49,465 nucleotides of DNA from an uncultured Sphingomonas sp. (GCA_913777325.1 CAJYSA010000099.1:1-49465), one strand, 5' to 3'. Positions 26,184 to 35,892 are shown, numbered from the stretch's first letter. The notes: generated by a model from the sequence alone, not told the origin. A program made the numbers and translations.

Positions 26184-28019
26184 TCAGTTCGACTCGACCG
26201 GCGTGCGCACCCCGACGCTGGCGTTCACCGCCAGCGCGGTGTTCGTCGCCATCGGCTTCATCCGCACCGCGCTCGCCCCCGGCAGGCCCGGGAAGCGCGG
26301 CCACATGCCCTGCGCCAGCGCGGCACGGCTCGGGCTCTTCGCCTTGCCGCCCTGCGCCTCGTACATCCAATAGTTGCGCAGCACCGTCACCACGTAACCG
26401 CGCGTTTCCCAATAGGGGATGCTCTCGATGTACAACAGCGGATCGCCGTTGTCGTGGACCAGCGCGTTCCACTCGCCCACCGGCTTGGGCCCCGCGTTAT
26501 AGGCGGCGATCACCTTGGGCAGCAGCCCGCCGGTCAGCCCCATGTCGCGCAGCTTCTCGATATGGCGCTGCCCGATGTCGATGTTGGTCGATGGGCGCGC
26601 CAGCGCGTTCTGGTCGATCGTCAGCCCGCGCTCGCGCATGTAATCGGTCGCCGCCGCCGGCATGATCTGCATCAGCCCGAACGCGCCCGCCGGGCTGCGC
26701 ACCTTGTTGCGGAAGCCGGATTCCTGGAGCGTGTGGGCGTAGACCAGCGCCTTGTCGATGCGCCAGCCGGTATCCGGCGTCCAGTTCGGCATCGGGTAGC
26801 GCGTGTCGGCGGTCGCCACGGTGCCCTGCGGCAGGTTGTGCGCCAGCCAGACCGTGGTCGCGGGCAGGTTCAGCGATTCGCTGAAGCGTACGAGGCTGGG
26901 GAATTCCGCCGGGCTGCCGATCCGCGCCTGTTGCCGGACGACGCGATCAGCATCGTCGCTCTCGCCGATCTCCGCCAGCGCGGCGGCGACGCGGATGTTC
27001 GGGCGACGCTCCAGCCGGGTCCAGTCGGCGGAGACGCGCTGGGCGCGCACTGTCGGCATCGGCAGCCCCAGCGCCTGCCGCGCGAGCAGCCCGTAGAACG
27101 TCTCGCCATATTGCGCCGCGATCTTCAGCCGCGCCTCGACCTTGTCGGGGCGGCCGCAGGCCATGTCGGCGCGCGCGGCCCAGAACAGGGCGGTGGCGCG
27201 CAGGTCAATGTCGGGGCTGCGCGCCGCGACATTCTCGAACTCGGTCTGCGTCGTGGCGCAATCCTGTTGACGCCATGCCGCCAGCGCCTGCGTCCAGCGC
27301 CCGTGGATCGCCCAGTCGCCGGTGCCCAGCGCCGCGTGCGCGCCCATGTCACGCGCCTGCGTATCCAGCCCCTGCAGGAAATAGATCCAGGCGATCCGCG
27401 CCTGCCACTCGGTCTGCGCCTCCGGGGTCAGGCCGGGGGTCGCGTCCAGCAGCGCCTGTGCCGCCGCGCCCTGATCGGCCTTGACCAGCGGCTGCATCTT
27501 CACCGCCAGCTCGGCGGCGACCAGGTCGCTGGCGGTCGCCTTCGCGCGCGTGCGGATCGGCGCGCCGTCGTTCCAGATCAGCCGCTGCTGCTCGGGCAGG
27601 GCCGGAAGGTCGGCAAGGCCGCGTGCCCTGGCGACCCGCAGCAACGCTTCGCCCTGCGGCAGTTCCGGCGCCTCGGCGAGCAGCCGCGCGACCGCCGCGC
27701 CATCCGCCTTCGGCGAGCCCTTGGCGGTGAACAGCTCGGCGCGCGCATAGCTGTGCAATGGGCCGGTCGGCATCGAATCCAGCGCGAGTTGCGCGTCGGT
27801 CCAGCGCCCGTCATGCAGCGCGGCGAAGACCGCGCGATAGGCGCTGCGCTGCTCGGTGGTGAGTTGCGCGGGGATGCCGGCATCCTCGGCGATCGTCGCA
27901 GGGGCGGACACGGGGACGGGGGGCGCCACCACCGGCAGCCCGCCGGGGAGCGGCGCGGCCTGCGCCGGCAAGGCGACCGCCGCCGCGATCAGCAGCCCGA
28001 AGGCGCACGCATGTTTCAC
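26184..28019 (-). CDS. soluble lytic murein transglycosylase (Slt-type)
   Basis: 611 aa periplasmic enzyme that cleaves peptidoglycan glycan strands to 1,6-anhydro ends. Signal peptide KHACAFGLLIAAAVALPAQA; a long helical superhelix region (residues 40-400); then the SLT domain with the catalytic glutamate near 431 in AHTLQESGFRNKV, GAFGLMQIMPAAATDY and VIAAYNAGPKPVGEWN. GTG 28019 overlaps the stop of the upstream gene (GTGA) and places the signal peptide at the N-terminus. Confidence 0.93.
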   Translation of the reverse strand: MKHACAFGLLIAAAVALPAQAAPLPGGLPVVAPPVPVSAPATIAEDAGIPAQLTTEQRSAYRAVFAALHDGRWTDAQLALDSMPTGPLHSYARAELFTAKGSPKADGAAVARLLAEAPELPQGEALLRVARARGLADLPALPEQQRLIWNDGAPIRTRAKATASDLVAAELAVKMQPLVKADQGAAAQALLDATPGLTPEAQTEWQARIAWIYFLQGLDTQARDMGAHAALGTGDWAIHGRWTQALAAWRQQDCATTQTEFENVAARSPDIDLRATALFWAARADMACGRPDKVEARLKIAAQYGETFYGLLARQALGLPMPTVRAQRVSADWTRLERRPNIRVAAALAEIGESDDADRVVRQQARIGSPAEFPSLVRFSESLNLPATTVWLAHNLPQGTVATADTRYPMPNWTPDTGWRIDKALVYAHTLQESGFRNKVRSPAGAFGLMQIMPAAATDYMRERGLTIDQNALARPSTNIDIGQRHIEKLRDMGLTGGLLPKVIAAYNAGPKPVGEWNALVHDNGDPLLYIESIPYWETRGYVVTVLRNYWMYEAQGGKAKSPSRAALAQGMWPRFPGLPGASAVRMKPMATNTALAVNASVGVRTPVESN

Positions 28020-28762
28020 CCTTCGACCTCCCCGGTCAGCATCAACAGGTCTTTCCACGCTTCCGCCTTGGCGATCGGCCGGTCCAGCAGGAAGCGCGGA
28101 TGGTGGCTCGCCACGACGTGCGTCACCGTGCCATTCTTATGGTTAAGCGTGTGGAAACGCCCGCGCGCATCGGCGACGTTCATCGACAGGATCGCACGGC
28201 TGGCCGCATCGCCCATCACCAGCAGCCGTTTGGGCGCGGCAAGCGCGACGTGATGGCGCGCAATCTCGCCCAGCCGCGCCTCGATCTCGCGCGGCACGCG
28301 GCCCGTGGTCGGGCGGCGCGTGCAGACCGAGGCGAGCGCGGTGTCGGCGCGCGATCGCCCGATCGCGGCCAGCATCCGTTCGAACAGCCGACCGACCTCG
28401 CCCTGCATCAACACGTCGCGATCGTCGCGTTCCGGGCAATCGACGAACACCATCGTCTCGGCGTCCGCCGGCCCCGACGCCGCGACGGCCGCGCCGCCCC
28501 AGCGTGCCTCGGGCGCGGCGTCACTCAGCCGCCAGGCCGCGAACGCGGTGCGATCGTCCGGCAGCAGGTCCGCCGCCGGCGCGGCTGCCGCCTCGGCGAC
28601 CGGTGCCGCGCGGGCGGCCTGGCGCGCCGCCAGTTGCTGCGCCGCGCTGTCCAGCCACGCGAAGCCTTCGTCGCCGACCAGCGTGTCGACACCGGCGTCG
28701 TGCCACCAGTCGAGCGCGCTGGCCGCCGCCTTCGCCCAGTCCAGATTCTGATCGGCCCCCAT
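28016..28762 (-). CDS. uracil-DNA-glycosylase-superfamily protein, degenerate active site
   Basis: 248 aa. The C-terminal half resembles family 4 UDG: VFVDCPERDD where active enzymes have GEAPG, GEVGRLFERMLAAIG, CTRRPTTGRVPREIEARLGE, KRLLVMGDAASRAIL and HHPRFLLDRPIAKAEAWKDL. Only two cysteines are present, so the four-cysteine Fe-S cluster of family 4 is absent, and the N-terminal 80 residues are low-complexity. Loss of both features suggests altered or no glycosylase activity. ATG 28762 starts MGADQNLDW, the normal start in sphingomonads. Coupled to the transglycosylase by GTGA. Confidence 0.75.
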   Translation of the reverse strand: MGADQNLDWAKAAASALDWWHDAGVDTLVGDEGFAWLDSAAQQLAARQAARAAPVAEAAAAPAADLLPDDRTAFAAWRLSDAAPEARWGGAAVAASGPADAETMVFVDCPERDDRDVLMQGEVGRLFERMLAAIGRSRADTALASVCTRRPTTGRVPREIEARLGEIARHHVALAAPKRLLVMGDAASRAILSMNVADARGRFHTLNHKNGTVTHVVASHHPRFLLDRPIAKAEAWKDLLMLTGEVEG

Positions 28763-28780
28763 CGCGCTACTAGGATGCAC

Positions 28781-28800
28781 AGTTGACGCGCAGGTCAACT
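28781..28800. promoter_or_regulatory. operator-like inverted repeat
   Basis: AGTTGAC (28781-28787) and GTCAACT (28794-28800) form a 7-bp inverted repeat with six bases between, in the divergent region between the UDG-like gene and the ETF-ubiquinone oxidoreductase gene. It could be a repressor site or a -35 region; the binding protein is unknown. Confidence 0.35.
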
Positions 28801-28881
28801 TACTGGCACCGCGGATACCGATCAGACGTTGGCACGATACGACGAGCGCCCGGCACAGGCGCCCGCGCAGGAGATGACGAA

Positions 28882-30555
28882 GTGAGCGACCGCGAATCCA
28901 TGCCCTATGACGTGGTGATCGTCGGTGCCGGCCCCGCGGGGCTGTCGGCGGCGATCCGCCTGAAGCAGCTCGCCGCCGAACGCGAGGCGGACCTGTCGGT
29001 GTGCGTCCTCGAAAAGGGATCGGAGGTCGGCGCGCACATCCTGTCGGGCGCGGTGATCGATCCGCAATCGCTCGACGAACTGCTGCCCACCTGGCGCGAC
29101 CCAGATCAACAAGGAGGGGGCTGCCCGCTCGCCGAGGTTCCGGTGACGCAGAACCTGCACTGGGTGCTGTCGAAGCAGGGCAAGATCAACCTGCCGCATC
29201 TGTGGACCCCGCCGTTCCTCCACAACAAGGGCACCTACACCGGCTCGCTCGGCAATCTGTGCCGCTGGCTGGCGGGCAAGGCCGAGGAGCTGGGCGTCGA
29301 GATCTTCCCCGGCTTCGCCGCCGCCGAGATCCTGTTCAACGACGATGGCAGCGTGAAGGGTGTCGCGACCGGCGACATGGGCGTCGCGCGCGACGGCACG
29401 CACAAGCCCGATTATCAGCCGGGGCTGGAGCTGCACGCCAAATACACCTTCTTTTCCGAGGGATGCCGTGGGCACCTGTCGAAGGAGCTGATGCGGATCT
29501 TCGATCTGCGCCGCGATTGCGATCCGCAGGTCTATGGCCTGGGCGTCAAGGAATTGTGGGACATCGATCCCGCGCTGCACGAGCCGGGCAAGGTGATCCA
29601 CACGCAGGGCTGGCCGCTCAGCGAGCATGGCGGCAACGGCGGCGGGTGGATCTACCACCAGGCCGGCGGGCAGGTGTCGATCGGCTTTGTGACGTGGCTG
29701 AACTATTCCAATCCCTATGTCTCCCCGTTCCAGGAGATGCAGAAGTGGAAGACCCACCCGCAGGTCGCCGCGCTGCTGAAGGGCGGCAAGCGCGTCAGCT
29801 ATGGCGCGCGCGCGATCAGCGACGGCGGATTGCAGTCGATCCCGAAGCTGGTGTTCCCCGGCGGCGCGCTGATCGGCGACAGCGCGGGGTTCCTCAACGT
29901 GCCGCGCATCAAGGGCACGCATACCGCGATGAAGAGCGGGATGCTGGCCGCCGAGGCCGCCGCCGACGCGATCCTGTCGCAGCGCGGCGGGGACGAGCTG
30001 ACCGCCTATCCGGAGGCGTTCGAGCGCAGCTGGGTGAAGAAGGAGCTGTCGATCGTCCGCAACGTCGTGCCGCTGGTCAAGAAGTTCGGCGACTTCCTGG
30101 GCTCCGGCCTCGCGGGGATCACGATGTGGGCCGAATATCTCGGGTTGAAGATGCCGTTCACGCTGCATCACCATCCCGATCACGAGGCGCTGTGGCGCAA
30201 GGATCTGGTCAGCAAGATCGACTATCCGAAGGCGGATGGCGTGCTCACGTTCGACCGGCTGTCGTCGGTGTTCCTGTCGAACACCAATCATGAAGAGGAT
30301 CAGCCGGTCCACCTGACGCTGAAGGATCCCACGATTCCGGTCAGCTACGATCTGCCGCTCTACGACGAGCCGGCGCAGCGTTACTGCCCGGCGGGCGTGT
30401 ACGAGATCGTCGGCGAGGATGTGGGCGATCCCAAGTTCGTCATCAACGCGCAGAATTGCGTGCACTGCAAGACGTGCGACATCAAGGATCCAACCCAGAA
30501 CATCAACTGGGTGGTGCCGGAGGGCGGTGGCGGCCCGAACTATCCGAACATGTGA
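28882..30555 (+). CDS. electron transfer flavoprotein-ubiquinone oxidoreductase
   Basis: 557 aa, normal length. Inner-membrane flavoprotein passing electrons from ETF (fatty-acid and amino-acid oxidation) to ubiquinone. FAD-binding YDVVIVGAGPAGLSAAIRLK at the N-terminus; the C-terminal 4Fe-4S cluster is bound by cysteines in YCPAGVYE and NCVHCKTCDIKDP. A GTG start is chosen because GGAG lies eight bases upstream; the alternative ATG six codons later would trim nothing essential. Confidence 0.93.
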   Translation: MSDRESMPYDVVIVGAGPAGLSAAIRLKQLAAEREADLSVCVLEKGSEVGAHILSGAVIDPQSLDELLPTWRDPDQQGGGCPLAEVPVTQNLHWVLSKQGKINLPHLWTPPFLHNKGTYTGSLGNLCRWLAGKAEELGVEIFPGFAAAEILFNDDGSVKGVATGDMGVARDGTHKPDYQPGLELHAKYTFFSEGCRGHLSKELMRIFDLRRDCDPQVYGLGVKELWDIDPALHEPGKVIHTQGWPLSEHGGNGGGWIYHQAGGQVSIGFVTWLNYSNPYVSPFQEMQKWKTHPQVAALLKGGKRVSYGARAISDGGLQSIPKLVFPGGALIGDSAGFLNVPRIKGTHTAMKSGMLAAEAAADAILSQRGGDELTAYPEAFERSWVKKELSIVRNVVPLVKKFGDFLGSGLAGITMWAEYLGLKMPFTLHHHPDHEALWRKDLVSKIDYPKADGVLTFDRLSSVFLSNTNHEEDQPVHLTLKDPTIPVSYDLPLYDEPAQRYCPAGVYEIVGEDVGDPKFVINAQNCVHCKTCDIKDPTQNINWVVPEGGGGPNYPNM

Positions 30556-30656
30556 TTGGCGCCCCGGTGTCGCCCCGCGCGGGCGGCACCGACATCGTGT
30601 CGCGATCATTCTCCGGCGGCGGTGAACGCGGACCGCGACTCGCGTGTTCATGCCGC

Positions 30657-32348
30657 ATGATCCGCCCCGCATCGCCACTGGACGCCCGTCACGCGCGTCA
30701 CTACCCCGAAGCACGACCCGCCCGAGCCCGAAAGACCGCCATTCCGCTCCTCCGTCGCCTCGTGCCGCCGCTTGCCCTTTCGCTCGCGCTCGTCGCGTCG
30801 CCGGCGGTGGCCGCGATCGGCGACGCCGGCGCCTATGCGCGCGCGCGGGTGGCGGAGGCGGACGGCGCGGTGGGGATCGCGGCGCGCGATTATGCGCGGG
30901 TGCTGGCCGACGATCCGCGCGACGTCGGCATCGCGCTGCGCACCTATCGCGCGGCGGTGCGCGCCGGGGACATGCCGCTGGCCGATCGTGCCGCCGCCGA
31001 CCTCGCCGCGCAGAAGGCCGCGCCGTCCGACGCGCTGCTGCTCGCGCTCGCCGCCGCGGCGCAAGACGGGGATCGTGCCGCTGCCGAGGAGGCGCTGACC
31101 CGCTTTGAGGACGATCGCCTGCGCATCCTGGCGCCGCCGCTGCGCGCGTGGCTGGCGCTGGAGGCGGGGGGCGATCCGTTCGCGGCGCTGGCGAAGGTGC
31201 CTGACGAGCCGGTCGCGCGCCGCTTCGCCGCCGAAACACGCGCGCTGCTGCTGATCGCGAGCGGTCGGATCGCCGAGGGGCGCACGGCGATCCGCGCATT
31301 GGGGGGCGGCGCCGGCGATCTGGCCGCATTCGACGAACGGGTGGCGGCGGCGCGGCTGCTGATCGGCCAAGGCAAGGGCGAAGAGGCGCGCGCGCTGCTC
31401 GCCGACGGCACCGGCGATGTCGCTTTGCGTGTCGAGCCGGCGCGCGGCGCGACGCCGACGCTCGCGTTCGGCGCCGCGCAGCTCTTCACCCGGGTCGCCG
31501 CCGATCTGGCGACCGGCGAGCCGGGGCCGCTGACCTACACGCTGCTCCGCGCCGCGTTGCGGGCCGATCCCGGCAACGATCGCGCGCGGCTGTTGCTGGC
31601 CGGGGTGCTGGCGCGCGATGGCGCGCTCGACGCGGGGTTGGCCTTGCTGGCCGAGGTGCCCGGCGACAGCGCCTATGCCGCGATCGCCGCGACCGGCCGG
31701 GTGCAGATGCTCGATGAGAATGGCCGGGCTGCCGAGGCGCGCGCCGCGCTCGATCGCCTGTCGGTAGCGCGCGACGCGCCGGACGGCGATGTCCAGCGGC
31801 TTGCCGACCTCAACATGCAACTCGATCGGCCCGCCGCCGCCGCGCCGCTCTATGCGCTGTTGCTGAAACGCGCAGGATCGGGCGCCGACTGGGCGGACTG
31901 GCTGCAATATGGCGCGGCACTGGACGGGGCGGGGCGCTGGCCACAGGCACGTGCCGCGCTGGAGAAGGCGGTGGCGCGTGGGCCGGAACAGCCGCTGGCG
32001 CTCAACTATCTCGGCTATGCGCTGATCCTCCATCGCGAGCGGATGGGCGCGGCGCAGGCGATGCTGGAAAAGGCGGTGCGGCTGAAGCCCGACGACGCCT
32101 CGATCGCCGATTCGCTCGGCTGGGCCTTGTACCTGCGCGGCGCGCCGGCCCGCGCGCTGCCGCTGATCGAACGCGCCGCGCTGGCCGAGCCGCTGAATGC
32201 CGAGATCGGCGAGCATCTCGGCGATCTGTACTGGTGGGCCGGGCGCCGGTACGAGGCGCGCTACGCCTGGACCGCCGCCCGCGTCACCGCCACTCCGGTC
32301 GAGGTGGCGCGGCTGGACGCCAAATTGTCGCAGGAAAGCCCCGAATAG
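30657..32348 (+). CDS. tetratricopeptide repeat protein, exported
   Basis: 563 aa. A basic stretch and hydrophobic helix LVPPLALSLALVASPAVAA suggest export to the periplasm, with a 40-residue leader before it, so the real start may be later. Many TPR-like helix pairs follow; the clearest are YGAALDGAGRWPQARAALEK, LALNYLGYALILHRERMGAA and DSLGWALYLRGAPARALPLI. A scaffold role is likely but partners are unknown. The stop abuts ispE: the last TAG is followed directly by its ATG. Confidence 0.82.
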   Translation: MIRPASPLDARHARHYPEARPARARKTAIPLLRRLVPPLALSLALVASPAVAAIGDAGAYARARVAEADGAVGIAARDYARVLADDPRDVGIALRTYRAAVRAGDMPLADRAAADLAAQKAAPSDALLLALAAAAQDGDRAAAEEALTRFEDDRLRILAPPLRAWLALEAGGDPFAALAKVPDEPVARRFAAETRALLLIASGRIAEGRTAIRALGGGAGDLAAFDERVAAARLLIGQGKGEEARALLADGTGDVALRVEPARGATPTLAFGAAQLFTRVAADLATGEPGPLTYTLLRAALRADPGNDRARLLLAGVLARDGALDAGLALLAEVPGDSAYAAIAATGRVQMLDENGRAAEARAALDRLSVARDAPDGDVQRLADLNMQLDRPAAAAPLYALLLKRAGSGADWADWLQYGAALDGAGRWPQARAALEKAVARGPEQPLALNYLGYALILHRERMGAAQAMLEKAVRLKPDDASIADSLGWALYLRGAPARALPLIERAALAEPLNAEIGEHLGDLYWWAGRRYEARYAWTAARVTATPVEVARLDAKLSQESPE

Positions 32349-33182
32349 ATGCTCAGCGAAGTCGCGCCGGCCAAGCTCAACCTGGCGCTGCATGTCCGTG
32401 CGCGCCGCCCCGACGGCTATCATGAGCTGGAGACGCTGTTCGTCTTCGCGCGCGATGGGGATCGATTGTCGGTGGCGCGCGCCGATGTTCCGTCCTTCAC
32501 CACGACCGGGCCGTTCGCGGGGGCGGTCGGGCCTGCGGCGGACAATCTGGTCGTGCGCGCCGATCATGCGTTTCGTCAGGCGTTCGCGCCGGATGCCGCG
32601 CATGCGATCGTGCTGGACAAGCATCTGCCGGTCGCCTCCGGGATCGGCGGCGGGTCGGCGGATGCCGCCGCGACGCTGCGCGCGCTCGCCCGCTTGCATG
32701 ACGTCCCGCTCGACACCCCGCGCCTGATGACGATCGCCGCCGATCTGGGCGCCGACGTGCCCGCGTGCCTGATCGGGCGCGCGACCGTCGGGCGCGGGCG
32801 TGGCGACGCGCTGACGCGGATCGCGGGCCTGGGTGATATGCCCGCGCTGCTGGTCAATCCGTGCGTGGCGGTGTCGACCGCCGCGGTCTTCGCGCGATGG
32901 GACGGGGTGGATCGTGGTCCGTTGCCGGACGCGGGGACGACGCTGGCGCGCGCATTGGCGGGCCGCAACGATCTTCAGCCGCCCGCCGAGGCGGTCGCCC
33001 CCGCGATCCGCGACGTGCTGGCGCGGCTGTCCGGCTGCGCGGGATTGGTCCTGGCGCGCATGTCCGGATCGGGCGCGACCTGTTTCGCGCTGTTCGACGA
33101 TGCGGCGGCGCGCGACTCCGCGGCGGCGACGATCGCCGCGACCGCGCCGGGTTGGTGGACGTGCGCGACCACGATCGGCTGA
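32349..33182 (+). CDS. ispE: 4-diphosphocytidyl-2-C-methyl-D-erythritol kinase
   Basis: 277 aa. Phosphorylates CDP-methylerythritol in the non-mevalonate isoprenoid pathway. GHMP-kinase motifs: APAKLNLALHVRARRPDGYH at the N-terminus and the ATP loop LPVASGIGGGSADAAATLRA, then RMSGSGATCFALF. Starts at the base after the TPR stop, so they are co-transcribed. The gap to recA carries the SOS box. Confidence 0.95.
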   Translation: MLSEVAPAKLNLALHVRARRPDGYHELETLFVFARDGDRLSVARADVPSFTTTGPFAGAVGPAADNLVVRADHAFRQAFAPDAAHAIVLDKHLPVASGIGGGSADAAATLRALARLHDVPLDTPRLMTIAADLGADVPACLIGRATVGRGRGDALTRIAGLGDMPALLVNPCVAVSTAAVFARWDGVDRGPLPDAGTTLARALAGRNDLQPPAEAVAPAIRDVLARLSGCAGLVLARMSGSGATCFALFDDAAARDSAAATIAATAPGWWTCATTIG

Positions 33183-33202
33183 CCGGTTGTAATCGCGCCT
33201 AA

Positions 33203-33217
33203 GTTCGCTACTTGTTC
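33203..33217 (+). promoter_or_regulatory. SOS box (LexA site) upstream of recA
   Basis: GTTC (33203-33206) and GTTC (33214-33217) are separated by seven bases: the direct repeat GTTC-N7-GTTC used by alphaproteobacterial LexA. A TTGTTC-TATAG-GAACAA palindrome at 33212-33228 overlaps the second half. Located 78 bases before the recA start. Confidence 0.85.
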
Positions 33218-33294
33218 TATAGGAACAAAGTGAATACAACGGTGCGGCGCGTTGAATGCGGCGCGCGGTTGCTCTAGCGAAAGGCTCCACGGCA

Positions 33295-34368
33295 ATGGCC
33301 GCCAAACTTCAGGTGATCGATACCGGCATGGCAACCGCGAATACAGACCGTCAAAAGGCGCTCGACGCCGCGCTGGCACAGATCGACCGCGCCTTTGGCA
33401 AGGGCTCGGCGATGAAGCTGGGCCAGAAGGAGACGATGCAGGTCGAGGCGATCTCGACCGGGTCGCTCGGGCTGGACATCGCGCTGGGCGTCGGCGGTCT
33501 GCCGCGCGGGCGCGTGATCGAGGTCTATGGCCCGGAAAGCTCGGGCAAGACCACGCTCGCGCTGCACGTCATCGCCGAGGCGCAGAAGAACGGCGGCACC
33601 GCCGCCTTCGTCGACGCCGAACACGCGCTCGATCCGGTCTATGCCAAGAAGCTGGGCGTCAACATCGACGAACTGATCGTGTCGCAGCCCGATACCGGCG
33701 AACAGGCGCTGGAGATCACCGACACGCTGGTCCGCTCGAACGCGATCGACGTGCTGGTGGTCGATTCGGTCGCCGCGCTGGTGCCGCGCGCCGAGATCGA
33801 GGGCGAGATGGGCGACAGCCACGTCGGCCTGCAGGCGCGATTGATGTCGCAGAGCCTGCGCAAGCTGACCGGCTCGATCAGCCGCTCGCGCTGCATGGTG
33901 ATCTTCATCAACCAGCTGCGCATGAAGATCGGCGTGATGTACGGCAATCCGGAGACGACCACCGGGGGCAATGCGCTGAAATTCTACGCCTCGGTCCGGC
34001 TCGACATTCGCCGCACCGGCGCGATCAAGGATCGTGACGAGGTGATCGGCAACGCCACCCGCGTGAAGGTGGTGAAGAACAAGGTCGCGCCGCCGTTCAA
34101 GCAGGTCGAATTCGACATCATGTATGGCGAGGGCATTTCGAAGGTCGGTGAGATCCTCGATATCGGGGTGAAGGCCGGGCTGGTCGAAAAGGCCGGGGCG
34201 TGGTTCTCCTACGATTCGGTGCGGATCGGGCAGGGGCGCGAGAATTCGAAGAACTTCCTGCGCGAGAATCCCGAGATGATGGAGCGGCTGGAAAAGGCGA
34301 TCCGTGGCCGCACCGAACAGGTGGCGGACGGGATGATGGCCGGGCCGAGCGAGGACGACGACCTCTGA
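33295..34368 (+). CDS. recA: recombinase RecA
   Basis: 357 aa. ATP-dependent strand exchange and LexA co-protease. Walker [10 protein letters not shown] at residues 79-87; [20 protein letters not shown], the L1/L2 DNA-binding loop region around [15 protein letters not shown] and the [20 protein letters not shown] block are intact. ATG 33295 has AAAGG upstream; an earlier GTG-type frame extension is ignored. A CGCCCG-N6-CGGGCG stem (34379-34396) just past the stop is a probable terminator or attenuator before the methyltransferase. Confidence 0.97.
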   Translation: MAAKLQVIDTGMATANTDRQKALDAALAQIDRAFGKGSAMKLGQKETMQVEAISTGSLGLDIALGVGGLPRGRVIEVYGPESSGKTTLALHVIAEAQKNGGTAAFVDAEHALDPVYAKKLGVNIDELIVSQPDTGEQALEITDTLVRSNAIDVLVVDSVAALVPRAEIEGEMGDSHVGLQARLMSQSLRKLTGSISRSRCMVIFINQLRMKIGVMYGNPETTTGGNALKFYASVRLDIRRTGAIKDRDEVIGNATRVKVVKNKVAPPFKQVEFDIMYGEGISKVGEILDIGVKAGLVEKAGAWFSYDSVRIGQGRENSKNFLRENPEMMERLEKAIRGRTEQVADGMMAGPSEDDDL

Positions 34369-34378
34369 TCGGTCGTCG

Positions 34379-34396
34379 CGCCCGGCTGTACGGGCG
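34379..34396 (+). terminator. stem-loop after recA
   Basis: CGCCCG and CGGGCG around GCTGTA, eleven bases past the recA stop and seven before the next start. Too short a stem to be certain; it could partly separate recA from the methyltransferase. Confidence 0.4.
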
Positions 34397-34402
34397 GGCG
34401 GC

Positions 34403-35236
34403 GTGACCGCCGTCCACGACTGGCGCGGTCGCGTCGGCGATGCCTGGGCACAGGAGCATGCCGGTACCGAACGGGCCCTGGCCGGGGTGGCGGCGGTCCT
34501 GAATGCCGCGATCGACGCGGTCGCGCCCGATCGCGGCCGGGCGGTCGATATCGGGTGCGGGGCGGGCGGGACCGCCCTGGCGCTCGCCGCCGCGCGACCG
34601 GGGTTGTGCGTCACCGGGGTCGATCTGTCCGAGCCGCTGCTGGCGGTGGCGCGGGCGCGGGCCGGTTCGGCGGGGCCGCGCTTCGTCTCGGGTGACGTGG
34701 TCGACGTCCTGCCGGGTCTCGCCCCGCTCGACCTGCTGGTGTCGCGCCACGGCGTGATGTTCTTTCCCGATCCGCGCGCCGGTTTCGCCGCGATGCGTGC
34801 GGGCGCGGCGCCGGGCGCGCCGCTTGTGTTTTCCTGTTTTCGCGCGCGCGCCGACAATGATTGGGCGGCGACGATCGATGCGCTGGTCGGCAACGCGCCC
34901 GTCCCGTCCGGCTATCTGCCGGGGCCGTTCGGGCTGGCGGACGCCGCGTTCACCGCCTCTCTGCTGGCGGCGGCCGGATGGCGCGACGTGCGGATCATGC
35001 CGCACGACGTGGACTATGTCGCCGGCGACGGCCCCGATCCGGTCGCGGCGGCGCTAGCTTTCTATCGCCGCATCGGCCCGGCGGCGTCGGTGCTGGCGGC
35101 CGCCGGGCCGGAGGAGCGCGCGCGGATCGAGGCCCGGTTGCGCGATCTGTTCGCGGCACGGATACGCAACGGCGCGGTCACGTTCACCGCTGCGATCTGG
35201 ATCGTAGCCGCGCGTGCGGGAGAGGAACTGCCATGA
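34403..35236 (+). CDS. class I SAM-dependent methyltransferase
   Basis: 277 aa. Motif I AVDIGCGAGGTALALAAARP, acidic GVDLSEPLLAVARARA and motif-IV-like LDLLVSRHGVMFFPDPRAGF are those of Rossmann methyltransferases with small-molecule substrates (UbiE/Methyltransf_25-like). The substrate is unknown. GTG start (34403) after GGGCGG; its stop overlaps the GST start (ATGA), so the two are coupled. Confidence 0.85.
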   Translation: MTAVHDWRGRVGDAWAQEHAGTERALAGVAAVLNAAIDAVAPDRGRAVDIGCGAGGTALALAAARPGLCVTGVDLSEPLLAVARARAGSAGPRFVSGDVVDVLPGLAPLDLLVSRHGVMFFPDPRAGFAAMRAGAAPGAPLVFSCFRARADNDWAATIDALVGNAPVPSGYLPGPFGLADAAFTASLLAAAGWRDVRIMPHDVDYVAGDGPDPVAAALAFYRRIGPAASVLAAAGPEERARIEARLRDLFAARIRNGAVTFTAAIWIVAARAGEELP

Positions 35237-35892
35237 CGATCATCGTCCACCATCTCGAAAACTCGCGCTCGCAGCGCATCCTGTGGATGCTGGAGGAACT
35301 GGCGCTGCCCTATGAGGTGAAGCGCTACGAGCGCGACAAGGCGACGATGCTCGCCCCGCCCGAGCTGCGCCGGGTCCATCCGCTCGGCAAGTCGCCGGTG
35401 ATCGAGGATACCGATGCGCCGGGAGCGAGCGGGCCGTGCGTCGTCGCGGAAACCGGGGCGATCGTCGAATATCTGGTCGATCGTGCCGACGGGAAGCTGG
35501 GCGCTCCGGCGCGCCGCGACGATGCGCTCGCCTATCGCTTCTGGCTCCATTATGCGGAGGGCTCGCTGATGCCGCCGCTGCTCGTCAAGCTGGTCGTGTC
35601 GCGCATTCCCCTGCTCGGCAAGCGCGTCGCGGCGCGGATCCAGCCGATGATCGAGCGGCATCTCGATTTCGTCGAGGCGTCGCTGGCGGATCATCCATGG
35701 TTCGCGGGTGACACGTTCACCGCCGCCGACATCATGATGAGCTTCCCGCTGGAGGCGGCGCGTGGCCGTGCCGGGCTGGGCGAGCGTCATCCGAACGCGA
35801 CCGCGTGGCTGGAGCGGATCCACGCCCGCCCGGCCTATCAGCGCGCGCTCGCCGCCGGTGGTCCCTATGCCTATGCGCGCGCCCGGACCTGA
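35233..35892 (+). CDS. glutathione S-transferase
   Basis: 219 aa cytosolic enzyme. The N-terminal thioredoxin-like domain MTIIVHHLENSRSQRILWML (serine-type site near residue 11) with KSPVIEDTD, and a helical C-terminal domain with HLDFVEASLADHPWFAGDTF and TAADIMMSFPLEAA. Closest in plan to the Ure2p/YfcG- or Beta-class proteins of proteobacteria. Translation is coupled to the methyltransferase; a strong terminator lies 30 bases after the stop. Confidence 0.9.
   Translation: MTIIVHHLENSRSQRILWMLEELALPYEVKRYERDKATMLAPPELRRVHPLGKSPVIEDTDAPGASGPCVVAETGAIVEYLVDRADGKLGAPARRDDALAYRFWLHYAEGSLMPPLLVKLVVSRIPLLGKRVAARIQPMIERHLDFVEASLADHPWFAGDTFTAADIMMSFPLEAARGRAGLGERHPNATAWLERIHARPAYQRALAAGGPYAYARART

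Noticed and set aside
25935-28253. 772-residue plus-strand frame over the transglycosylase
   Set aside because: Antisense shadow; the SLT catalytic domain is on the minus strand.
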